DNA of 36,319 nt from an uncultured Saccharophagus sp. (GTDB lineage Bacteria; Pseudomonadota; Gammaproteobacteria; Pseudomonadales; Cellvibrionaceae). The notes under the pieces are model-generated. The model had not been told where the DNA came from. It saw only the letters and a list, made by a program, of their open reading frames with translations, and did no database searches. This document shows positions 13,373 to 21,803 of this stretch, one piece after another (position 1 is the first letter of the stretch; each line of letters begins with the position of its first letter). Position numbers and translations under genes: made by a program. The DNA lies in contig CAKZUG010000102.1 in the NCBI GenBank assembly GCA_937920545.1, positions 1 through 36,319 on the forward strand, read 5' to 3'.

Positions 13373-14701
13373 CTAAATAACTAAGTCGTTGTCTTTCAGC
13401 TCGTCTTTTGTTTCGTCGTGCATCGATAGTGCAATACCAAATGTGAGCAGGCCAACTCGGCCCATAAACATTAATATAATTACAATAGTTTTGCCTAAGT
13501 TAGATAAGTCGCCGGTTAACCCCATGCTCAAACCCACTGTGCCTAGTGCCGATATAACCTCAAAAAGAACCACTTCAAAGGCGGCGGTTTGTTCTAGCGT
13601 TAGTAGCAGCAAGGTGGCTAAAAAAGTAATACTGCAAAAATACGCAAAGCTGGCCGTGGCAATTTGCATGCGGTTAAGTGATAAGCGCCGTTTGTTATAG
13701 CGCACCTGCGATCGCTCTTTAAGCGTACTGCGCATAAGTGCCCACAAAGCTGCAAAGGTGGTTGATTTAAGCCCGCCTCCTGTCCCCGATGGTGACGCAC
13801 CAAATGCCATTAAAAATAACACAACCAAAATTACCGCCGACGACAAGACGCCAAAATCAACGGTGTTAAAGCCGACTGTGGTGGTAGCCGTCATAATTTG
13901 AAAAAATGCAGCTAATAAACGCTCCCACGGTGCGAGGTTGGCAATATGTGGCTCGGCAATAAATAAAAAAAGTGTACCCAAAAATGAAAACCAGAATGTA
14001 ATTTCAACAATCACTTTACTAGTAAAATGCAGGTTATCTTGTTTTTTGGTTAAGGTGTGCCAAATATCAACCATCACAATAAAGCCAATGGCGCCTAAGT
14101 AGCTGGATACCGCAATCGTCATGACAAGATAAGGGTTGTTAGCGTAATTGACAAAGCTGTTTGTGTTTAGGCTAAAGCCTGCCGTACAAAAAGCCGAAAT
14201 ACTATGGAATATTGCCGACTAAATAGGGTTCGGTTCATTGTTGTAGACAAAAATGCTATACAAAAACATAGCGCCCACTAGTTCACAAATAAAGGTAAAC
14301 ACTATCACTAGTTTAATAAAGCGCTTAATGCTGAAATCTTCAGGGAGCGAAAACGTTTTTTTACAAATGTCCTCACGCATACCCGACATACGGTTTTGAA
14401 TAGACAACACCACAAACGAGCCAAACGTCATATACCCAATACCCCCCAACTGAATCAGCAGTAAAATCACTAACTCGCCAAAAAAGGTATAACTTTCGCC
14501 CACATTTACCGTAACCAGCCCCGTAGTAGATGCCGCCGACGCCGCACTAAATAAGTTATCGAGGGCTCTCACATTCATACTTTGTGAAAAAGGCAAACAC
14601 AACAAAAGCCACCCCAGCAAAATATAAGACAAATACCCAAAAATAAGGATTTTAGTGGGTTTAATATTCGAGATAATCTCTAACGCATTCAGGTTTTTCA
14701 A
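13373..14701 (-). pseudogene. KtrB/TrkH-family potassium uptake channel subunit, interrupted by one in-frame TAG at 14219-14221
   Basis: ORFs 14219..14701 and 13373..14122 share a frame; the 32 intervening codons continue the family sequence (...NNEPNPI*SAIFHSISAFCTAGFSLNTNSFVNYANNPYLVMTIAVSSYLG...). Selectivity-filter-like STTGLVTV and TTVGFNTVD present. Confidence 0.85.
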
Positions 14702-14784
14702 AAGGTTTCAACTTAATTAAAATGATAGTTTTTGACTAATGTAACTACTACGTTAATTGATGTCGTTGGGTTTGTATAGTAGGG

Positions 14785-15021
14785 AAAGGTCGCCACGTTG
14801 TGGCTTCAAGGCGCTACGCTTTTAGGGCGCGCTGCGCGCTTGCAGGACGGCCTTTGGCCTTGCAGGATTTAGGAAGAGATTAAGAGCATGCAAGTATTCG
14901 TGATTTTGTTTTTTCTTTTGACTTTGCTTTTGCCTTTCCTAAAAGCAGCGAAGCTGCGCCCACAAGGCCGAAGGCCGCCCTTAAAGCGCAGCGCTTACAA
15001 GCCTCGTAGAGGCGCCCTGTT
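14785..15021. repeat. Modular mini-hairpin repeat, copy B
   Basis: Left arm GCCAC-GTT-GTGGC, GCG-CTA-CGC, GCGCG-CTG-CGCGC, GGCC-TTT-GGCC, then TAGGAAGAG; AT-rich core; TGCCTTTCCTA (14931-14941), GCAGC-GAA-GCTGC, GGCC-GAA-GGCC, GCG-CAG-CGC, GCCTC-GTA-GAGGC. Confidence 0.85.
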
Positions 15022-15253
15022 TTAATTTTATTTTTTGTTGTTTGGTCAGTTTTTTGATCGCGGCTTCGCGTTTGCAGGCGCTTGATCTGTCGGGGTGGGG
15101 TTCGCTATAAACCAAAGTAACTGGGCGGCGGGTGCGAGTGTATTTTGCGCCTTTGGTTGTATAATTGTGTTCGTGTAGTCGGCGGGTAAGGTCGGTGGTT
15201 ACACCGCAATATAGGGTGTTATCTTGGCATTGGAGTAGGTAAGTGTGCCACAT
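14981..15253 (-). CDS. Stand-alone GIY-YIG domain nuclease (UPF0213/COG2827-like)
   Basis: MWHTYLLQCQDNTLYCGVTTDLTRRLHEHN...KGAKYTRTRRPVTLVYSE...ACKREAAIKKLTKQQKIKLK; last ~12 codons lie in repeat copy B. Confidence 0.9.
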   Translation of the reverse strand: MWHTYLLQCQDNTLYCGVTTDLTRRLHEHNYTTKGAKYTRTRRPVTLVYSEPHPDRSSACKREAAIKKLTKQQKIKLKQGASTRLVSAAL

Positions 15254-15329
15254 GGTGGGGTCGTTTTTTGTGATGAGTAGGTTTAAGGTTGGGTGAATAC
15301 TAGCATGTTTTAAAAGTATAAGGTTTGAG

Positions 15330-15490
15330 GGGAAGGTTTTAGGGCGCGCTCTACGCTCTTGTGGGGTTTAGGAAAAGATTAAAAACATACAAGCGTTTAC
15401 TCTTTGGTTTTTGGCTTTGCTTTTTCTAAAAGGAGCCAGCCTGAATCAATAAGGCTGTAGGTCGGCCTAAAACAAGCCATATAATGGCGT
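15330..15490. repeat. Modular repeat, copy C (degenerate)
   Basis: TTTTAGGGCGCGCTCTACGCTCTTGTGGGGTTTAGGAAAAGATTAAAAACATACAAGCG...TTTTGGCTTTGCTTTTTCTAAAAGGAG aligns with the inner arms and core of copy B; outer hairpins decayed. Confidence 0.65.
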
Positions 15491-15760
15491 TCTTTTTTTC
15501 ATGCTTTTGCGTGAAAGTGCCAGTGCTTAATTGTATTGTGAGCGGGTGTTTTGGGTGTTTATTTGATGGGTTTGTTTACTTATTTAACAGTAATATATTG
15601 TTGTAATATTGTGCGAGTGAAAATGTGCATACCATACTTAGTCGTGATAAATGGTATTAACAATTGCAGTGATTTAATTTAACGATGGTTGTGTTTATTA
15701 TATTGGGGATGGTATGTAGCTATTTAGGTGTGATATTAGGTTGGTTAGCTATCTATATAT

Positions 15761-15784
15761 ATTCCCATGCGTGAGCATGGGAAT
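15761..15784 (-). terminator. Hairpin downstream of pilA, likely terminator
   Basis: Perfect 10-bp stem ATTCCCATGC-GTGA-GCATGGGAAT, 40 bp past the pilA stop. Confidence 0.6.
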
Positions 15785-15823
15785 GTTGTAAGATTATATC
15801 TTACTAATTTATAGTAAAAATTA

Positions 15824-16324
15824 TTAACCATCATTAGCAGCAGCAGCTTGTGTAGGTGCTGCCGGTGTATTACGACACTCAGATGGTAAGAATCGGAAGC
15901 TATCAGCTTCAGCACCACACTGCCACGCCACGCCAGAAGTGAATATAGCCGGTGTCATTGTAATAGTTTCACCGTCTAAATCTTCTGAACCTGTATTTTG
16001 GAGTGTTACTACAATTGCAGCAGTTGTAGTTGTTATTGTTAGGCCACTTACTATATCGCTTCTAATATCGCCGCTCAAACCTACCTCTGCAAGAGTATCG
16101 CAGTCACCAAGTGTTCCCTCAGAAATCAAACATTCAGAAACTGAAGTTTTAGCTGATGCAGCATAACCAATAGCTTCTGTTACTTTCGCACGCACTGTGT
16201 AATCTTGATAAGCAGGTAATGCAACCGCTGCCAAAATACCGATAATCGCAACTACGATCATTAATTCGATTAGTGTAAAACCTTTTTGTACTTGTGTTTG
16301 TACTGTTTTCATTTGCTTTTTCAT
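15824..16324 (-). CDS. pilA: Type IV major pilin
   Basis: Prepilin leader and class III site QKG^FTLIELMIVVAIIGILAAVALPAYQDYTVRAKVTEA; two C-terminal Cys (CGAEADSFRFLPSEC). Confidence 0.93.
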   Translation of the reverse strand: MKKQMKTVQTQVQKGFTLIELMIVVAIIGILAAVALPAYQDYTVRAKVTEAIGYAASAKTSVSECLISEGTLGDCDTLAEVGLSGDIRSDIVSGLTITTTTAAIVVTLQNTGSEDLDGETITMTPAIFTSGVAWQCGAEADSFRFLPSECRNTPAAPTQAAAANDG

Positions 16325-16410
16325 GGTGTATCTCCAAGTTTATAAAATGATGCTCTTTGTAAAGCTGATGTAGCCGCAAAGACGCGTTACTAAAAGCTTA
16401 ATAAATATAT

Positions 16411-16427
16411 AGCATGGTGTGTGCCAA
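16411..16427 (-). promoter_or_regulatory. Putative sigma54 (RpoN) promoter of pilA
   Basis: Minus strand TTGGCACACACCATGCT: GG-N10-GC spacing, resembling TGGCAC-N5-TTGC, ~85 nt upstream of the pilA start. Confidence 0.7.
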
Positions 16428-16567
16428 CTTTTTGCTTGTGCTTTGTAGCGCTTGTTATGCCTTGGTTTTTACTTTTTTTAATGTGTTTTAGCTTCGGTTT
16501 TTTTGTTTTTTTGGCTGTGTTTCTTTTAGTTTTTTATGTTGCTTTGGGTGGTATCTGACCATATTTG

Positions 16568-17428
16568 TCACTCTGATTCGTGGTTTAATCTCATGGATAA
16601 ATCCACCGCTTCAATATGCTTTGTCAAGGCCCCTATAGATATATAATCCACGCCTGTTTTTGCCACGTTTAGCAGTGTTTGTGCTGTTATATCCCCTGAT
16701 GCTTCTAGTTTTGTTTTTTGCTCGCCGCGTTGTTCTACGGCTTTTTCCATGTCGGTTAGGCTAAAGTTATCTAGCATGATGATGTCGGCTTGGGCGTTGA
16801 GTGCTTCTGTGTATTCTTCTTGTGTTTCTACTTCTACTTCTACGGGTTTGTTGGGGGCGATACTGCGTGCTTGTTGTATGGCGTTTGTGATGCCACCGCA
16901 GGCGGCTATGTGGTTTTCTTTTATTAAAAAGGCGTCGTATAGCCCTATACGGTGATTATGGCCGCCGCCGCAGGTGACGGCGTATTTTTGGGCGTTACGC
17001 AGTAGGGGTAGGGTTTTGCGGGTATCGAGTAGTTTAACTTGGGTGTTTTTGACTAAATTGGCGTAGTAGGCGGTGGTGGTGGCGGTGCCGCTTAAGGTTT
17101 GGTAAAAATTAAGGGCGCTGCGCTCGCCGGTTAATAAGCTGCGTGCATTGCCTTTTAGGGTAAATAAGGTTTGGTTGGCCGTAACACTATCGCCATCTTG
17201 CACATGCCATTGTATGGTTACGTTTTTGTCTATTTGCTCAAACACACTCTCAACCCAAGCGCGGCCGCATACAACGGCATCTTGCCGTGTAATGACTGTG
17301 GCTGTGGCTTCTTGCGTGGCAGGTATAAGTTGCGCGGTAATATCGCCAGTGTGGATATCTTCTTGTAATGCATGCGCCACGCTTTGGTGTAAATCACGCA
17401 TCGCGTAATCAGGGAGAGTATGAGTCAT
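16568..17428 (-). CDS. nadC: Nicotinate-nucleotide pyrophosphorylase (carboxylating)
   Basis: [91 protein letters not shown]. Confidence 0.96.
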   Translation of the reverse strand: MTHTLPDYAMRDLHQSVAHALQEDIHTGDITAQLIPATQEATATVITRQDAVVCGRAWVESVFEQIDKNVTIQWHVQDGDSVTANQTLFTLKGNARSLLTGERSALNFYQTLSGTATTTAYYANLVKNTQVKLLDTRKTLPLLRNAQKYAVTCGGGHNHRIGLYDAFLIKENHIAACGGITNAIQQARSIAPNKPVEVEVETQEEYTEALNAQADIIMLDNFSLTDMEKAVEQRGEQKTKLEASGDITAQTLLNVAKTGVDYISIGALTKHIEAVDLSMRLNHESE

Positions 17429-17502
17429 AAACAGCCTTAAATATCGCTAAAAATAAAAACCGTTATTTTGCGTTATTTGCTATTCAAAAGATAGAGTAAG
17501 GG

Positions 17503-17716
17503 AGAGGTGCTGCGCTTTTAGGGTAAAACAAAGGCGCTACGCTTTTAGGACGCGCTGCGCGCTTGTAGGTAAAACAAAGGTAGGGCGGCCTACGGCCTTT
17601 TGGGATGTAGGAAAAGATTTAAAACAGGAAGATGTTGAGTTGGGTGTTTTGGCTTTTGACCTTGCTTTTCCTAAAAGCCTCGAAGAGGCGCCTTGCGTTT
17701 AACAAGGCACCTTGCT
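17503..17716. repeat. Modular repeat, copy D (left arm split by two copies of GGTAAAACAAAGG)
   Basis: GTGCTGCGCTTTTAGG, GGCGCTACGCTTTTAGG, GCGCG-CTG-CGCGCTTGTAGG, GGCC-TAC-GGCC, ATGTAGGAAAAGAT...TTTTGACCTTGCTTTTCCTAAAAGCCTC-GAA-GAGGCG; GGTAAAACAAAGG at 17522-17534 and 17568-17580. Confidence 0.75.
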
Positions 17717-17721
17717 GTTAC

Positions 17722-19587
17722 CTAGTAGGCTTTTACTTGTATAAATTGGCAGTTGTTATTGGCGTTAAAGGTCACGGTGTTGCCTGTAAAGCCTGTGCCT
17801 TTTATAAAGTTTCTATTAACGTCAACGGTGTTGCTGCCGTCGGTTGCGTTGCCTCTAAAGTCGCAGTTGCGGTGGGTGTCGCTGTCTTTAATAGAAACGG
17901 TGCCGTTATCCAGTGCTTGGCTAAAGGTAACGCAGTTGCTTTGGCTAAGGTCTAGCTCGGCACTTGTTCTAAAGTCAACTAACTGACAGCTCGCGCTAAC
18001 AGGTACAACGGGTTCAGTTGGTGTATCTGGTGTTGGTTCTTGTTCAGGTTCTTGTTCAGGTTCTGTTGGTGCAGTTGGAGCTACCGGTGTTGTAGGTGTT
18101 GCATCAACGGGTGTTTCCGGTTGTGTCGGTTGCGTTGGCATTTCTGGTGTGGTTTCGCTACCCATAATACCGCCACGGTCGGCTGGTTGGTTGTTGGTGC
18201 AGGCGTCGCGGCTAATACATGATTCGCCATTTTCAAAACCCCAACCACTTTGGTCGTTTTCACAGAGTGTGGTTCTGTCTCCGTACCAGTTACAGTATGC
18301 GCCGCTGTGGGTGTTAATAGGCGTTTCTTCGGGTGTTGGGTCTTGCTCGGGGGTGTCTACAGGTTGTGGTGTTTCTTCTGGAGTTTCTTCTGGTGTAATA
18401 GGAGCGGGCTGCGCTGGAGTAGGTGTGGGCACTGTTGATGGTTCACTGCCGCAACCGCTGGTTAGTTCGTCAAAGCACGCGTAAGGCCCAAGGTTGGGCT
18501 GTTCAATGGCTGGGTCAAGTGTATAGCTAATGTTACGTACCGCATAGCTACGTGTAACTAGCTCGGTGCCGCCGTCTAAACGTACATTGTTAGATATATT
18601 GAGGGTTTCTTCCTGCGCTCTAAACGTCCCCGAATCGCGGTTTAAGCGTATTTCATTATCGTAAATATTTGAGCGGCGGTGTTCTCTGAAGGTATAAATA
18701 GCATGGTCTACATCAGTATCGCCGCCCCAGTCCATATAATTGTTACGTACGATAACGTCGGTACCTTTTAAATCGATAAAGCTATCGGCTTGGGGCGAGC
18801 CTGCGGTGCCTATAATACCGTCAGCTAATAGGTGGTTGTATTCAATAACGGTACCCGTGGTGCCCGCTTTTACGTCGATGCTTTCTGCGGTAATACCCGG
18901 GCCAATTTTACATCCTGCAATGCGGTTGTAGTCGCTAAAGTCTTGCTTGTCGGCTTCATTACCTTTATTTGTACCTATGTATACGCCCTCAGCTGAGCCT
19001 TCATAACCTACACGTTTACCTGTGCTATGAATGTAGCAGTTTTTAATGGTGTTGTATGAACTGCTATTGCGAAAGTGGACGGCTTCTTGGCCTGTGTTGT
19101 ACACCTCGACATTGTCCATGACGTTATGGTTGGCACCTTCTAACATGATGCCTTTTTGCGTGCCGGAAAATTTTAAATTTTTAATAATCCAGTGGTCACC
19201 TTCGAGTAAAAATACATACCCAAGGTTAATATTGTCGCCTAGTAGAGTTTGTTTGTTGTTTTTATTGGCCGATGTCAGTGTAATGGGTGCATTACGGGTG
19301 CCGTTTTTATTGCTATAAAAATAGGCACGGCCAAAACCGTCGTCATAAAAGCGACGAGTCTCACCGCTTGTGGCGCGGCTACCGATATAATTTCCTGGGT
19401 GTAGAGTAATTATATCGCCAGGGCTGGCTGTATTAAGGGCTGTTTGTAGCTGGGTTGTGTCGTATACATTTACTGTGTTTGCGGTTGCTAAACCACTTGC
19501 CGTAGTGAAAACAATAATCGTTGTGGTTTTTTTTGTGATTATTGATATTAGGGTTGAAAGTGCTGTTGGCGTGATTTTTTTAATCAT
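17722..19587 (-). CDS. Secreted multimodular right-handed beta-helix protein (pectate-lyase-like fold) with CBM10-like module and a C-terminal Cys-containing domain
   Basis: Signal-peptide-like N-terminus; beta-helix repeats (WIIKNLKFSG, NVMDNVEVYNTG, NTIKNCYIHSTG, VIEYNHLLADG, IVRNNYMDWGG); CBM10-like YCNWYGDRTTLCENDQSGWGFENGESCISRDAC; P/T/E linkers. Confidence 0.8.
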   Translation of the reverse strand: MIKKITPTALSTLISIITKKTTTIIVFTTASGLATANTVNVYDTTQLQTALNTASPGDIITLHPGNYIGSRATSGETRRFYDDGFGRAYFYSNKNGTRNAPITLTSANKNNKQTLLGDNINLGYVFLLEGDHWIIKNLKFSGTQKGIMLEGANHNVMDNVEVYNTGQEAVHFRNSSSYNTIKNCYIHSTGKRVGYEGSAEGVYIGTNKGNEADKQDFSDYNRIAGCKIGPGITAESIDVKAGTTGTVIEYNHLLADGIIGTAGSPQADSFIDLKGTDVIVRNNYMDWGGDTDVDHAIYTFREHRRSNIYDNEIRLNRDSGTFRAQEETLNISNNVRLDGGTELVTRSYAVRNISYTLDPAIEQPNLGPYACFDELTSGCGSEPSTVPTPTPAQPAPITPEETPEETPQPVDTPEQDPTPEETPINTHSGAYCNWYGDRTTLCENDQSGWGFENGESCISRDACTNNQPADRGGIMGSETTPEMPTQPTQPETPVDATPTTPVAPTAPTEPEQEPEQEPTPDTPTEPVVPVSASCQLVDFRTSAELDLSQSNCVTFSQALDNGTVSIKDSDTHRNCDFRGNATDGSNTVDVNRNFIKGTGFTGNTVTFNANNNCQFIQVKAY

Positions 19588-19930
19588 TTGGAGCCTCTAC
19601 TTTATTTGTATTATTTTTTATTTTTTATTTTTTTTGTTGCGTTTTTAGGGTTTTTTATATTTCTTATTATTATAAAGTGAATGGTTAACGCGTTTTTTTT
19701 GGCGCGATGCTTTCGTCTTGTTGTGTTAAACGTAGACAATATTGTTTATTTGGCAATATTTTTTTATTTTTTTATTTTTTTTGAAGCCGTTGGTGTTTTG
19801 TCGGCACTTTTTTTGTATAAGAATAAAAGTTTTAGTGTTAATTTGGTCTAGCTTTTTTTTGTATCTGTTTTGACGCTGTAAATTCACTTAACTAGCATTA
19901 AGTTAGATAAAGACATAGCGAAAAAACGTA

Positions 19931-21697
19931 ATGATAAAAAATAAAGTAAAAGGTTCTAGCCCTATTAATATTTTACATGTTGAAGATTCATCTATTGATG
20001 CGAAAATTATTGCTAATACGCTTCAAGAGTCTGGCGTTAATATTAATTCAATAGAATTGGTAACGAGTTTAAAGGGGGCGGTGGCTCATCTATATGCGCA
20101 CGACGTGGATGTTGTGCTGCTCGATTTACATGTGGATGACTCGTTTGGTTTGGCTTCAATTGAGGCCATACATGCTCATTTTTCCGATTTGGCAATTATT
20201 GTTTTATCTGGCGCTAGTGATGAAGCGCTTGCTCTTAAAACAATAAAGATGGGTGCGCAAGATTACATAATCAAAGATCATATATCCAAGTATACGTTAG
20301 CTCGTAGTATTGATTATGCTTTGGAGCGCAAGGGTTATGAACGGCAGTTATTTGCTTTGGCGAATACCGATGTTCTTACTGGATTGCCTAATCGTGGCGC
20401 TATGATGCGGTTTTTGAAAACGCACTTTGCTCGGCCGCCTATAGATAACAGTAAGCTGTGTTTAATCTATATTAACTGCGATAAATTTAAGGTGCTTAAT
20501 GATTCGATGGGGCATATGGTCGCTGATGATTTCTTGAGGTGTTTTGCGCGTAAGCTTCAGGATTTAGCTTCGCCATCTGATTTTGTTGCACGTATAGCGG
20601 GCGATGAGTTTGGTGTGGTATTAAATGTTGATGATCGTGAGGTTCAGCCCTTTATACAATTTTGCCGTTCCGTTTTGTGTTTGTTTAATACTGGTATTGA
20701 ATCTGAAAATAAAGAGTTGTTGAAGGTTTCGTGTAGTATTGGTGTCGCACAAACTGATTTTATTCATTTAGATAAACCCGTTGAGACGCTGATGAACCAT
20801 GCTGTTACAGCCATGTATAAAGTTAAGAATGATGGCGGTGACAATGTGTCCGTTTATGACAAGATATTAGAAGATTCTTCTATTCGTCGTGCTAGTTTGC
20901 TGAAAAAAGCGAGTGGTGCATTTAAAAAGGGTGAGTTTTATTTAAATCATCAGGTGATCATTGATGCCGAATCAAAAAAGCCAATGGGTATGGAGAGTTT
21001 GTTGCGCTGGAAAACATGCCAGGGTGAGCATATATCGCCGTTTGAGTTTATCCCTATTTTAGAGGATACCAAGCTTATTTTTTCTGTGGGCTTGTGGGTT
21101 GTTCGTCAGGCTTGTTTGGATTATTTGGAGTTAATTAATAAGAATCTGTTGCCATCTAATGCTTGGGTCAGCGTTAATGTCTCGCCGTTGCAGTTACAAG
21201 ATCGGCGCTTTAGTCATGGTGTTGAGCAAATTTTAAATTCAACCAATATGCCATCTAACTGTTTGCATCTAGAGTTAACCGAGACATTAATGATTGAACG
21301 TAAAGATATTTTAATGCGTGAGCTTTTAAAACTTAAGGCTTTAGGTTGTCGTTTATCCATGGATGATTTTGGTGTGGGGCAATCGTCTATGAGCTACCTT
21401 AAGGATTTGCCTTTTGATACGCTGAAAATTGATCAGTCTTTTATTTTACCGTTTTCGAGTAAGAAATCTGAAAAAGCTATTTTAAAAGCCATGATTGCAC
21501 TTGCCCACAATTTAGGTAAGAAAGTGGTGGCAGAGGGTGTCGAGAAAAAAGAGGCTGCTGAATTCTTAATTCAAGAAAAGTGTGATTATTTGCAAGGGTA
21601 CTATTTTTCAAGGCCAGCGGAACTTGCTGTGGTTATCTCTAATCTTGAGCCAAGTGGCAATCTGGTTGCGCGCTGTAATACCGTAAGTGGGTTGTGA
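19931..21697 (+). CDS. Response regulator with REC, GGDEF (AGDEF) and EAL (ESL) domains
   Basis: REC: HVEDSSIDA, VVLLDLHVDD, VLSGASDE, IIKDH. GGDEF: DVLTGLPNRGAMM, RIAGDEFG. EAL: MGMESLLRW, LHLELTETLM, DDFGVGQSSMSYLKDLPFDTLKIDQSF, VVAEGVE. Confidence 0.93.
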   Translation: MIKNKVKGSSPINILHVEDSSIDAKIIANTLQESGVNINSIELVTSLKGAVAHLYAHDVDVVLLDLHVDDSFGLASIEAIHAHFSDLAIIVLSGASDEALALKTIKMGAQDYIIKDHISKYTLARSIDYALERKGYERQLFALANTDVLTGLPNRGAMMRFLKTHFARPPIDNSKLCLIYINCDKFKVLNDSMGHMVADDFLRCFARKLQDLASPSDFVARIAGDEFGVVLNVDDREVQPFIQFCRSVLCLFNTGIESENKELLKVSCSIGVAQTDFIHLDKPVETLMNHAVTAMYKVKNDGGDNVSVYDKILEDSSIRRASLLKKASGAFKKGEFYLNHQVIIDAESKKPMGMESLLRWKTCQGEHISPFEFIPILEDTKLIFSVGLWVVRQACLDYLELINKNLLPSNAWVSVNVSPLQLQDRRFSHGVEQILNSTNMPSNCLHLELTETLMIERKDILMRELLKLKALGCRLSMDDFGVGQSSMSYLKDLPFDTLKIDQSFILPFSSKKSEKAILKAMIALAHNLGKKVVAEGVEKKEAAEFLIQEKCDYLQGYYFSRPAELAVVISNLEPSGNLVARCNTVSGL

Positions 21698-21722
21698 GGC
21701 CAAACTTGGCATGATAAAAAGC

Positions 21723-21799
21723 GCGACTAGCAGCTCTTGGTGTGATCTTGGATAGAGCTTGGGTAGATCTGAGGTAGACCTTGGAGCTGCTTTAGTCGC
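21723..21799. repeat. 11-bp imperfect tandem repeat (5 units) bracketed by an inverted repeat, between convergent genes
   Basis: Units cttggtgtgat, cttggatagag, cttgggtagat, ctgaggtagac, cttggagctgc (21736-21790); outer gcgacta-gcagctc / gagctgc-tttagtcgc. Confidence 0.7.
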
Positions 21800-21803
21800 T
21801 ACT

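Noticed and set aside
13373-14701. Genome-wide amber recoding to explain the in-frame TAG in ktrB
   Set aside because: TAG is the natural terminator of damX and hemE in the same window.
13076-17716. CRISPR array interpretation of the repeat-dense region
   Set aside because: Units are self-complementary with variable stems and no regular unique spacers; no cas genes.
13076-17716. Insertion sequence or prophage interpretation
   Set aside because: No transposase, integrase or phage structural genes; only the GIY-YIG gene is a plausible mobility-related protein.
18040-18484. Plus-strand Cys/Gly/Val-rich ORFs opposite the beta-helix gene
   Set aside because: Antisense readings of P/T/E linker and CBM10 codons; composition artefacts.
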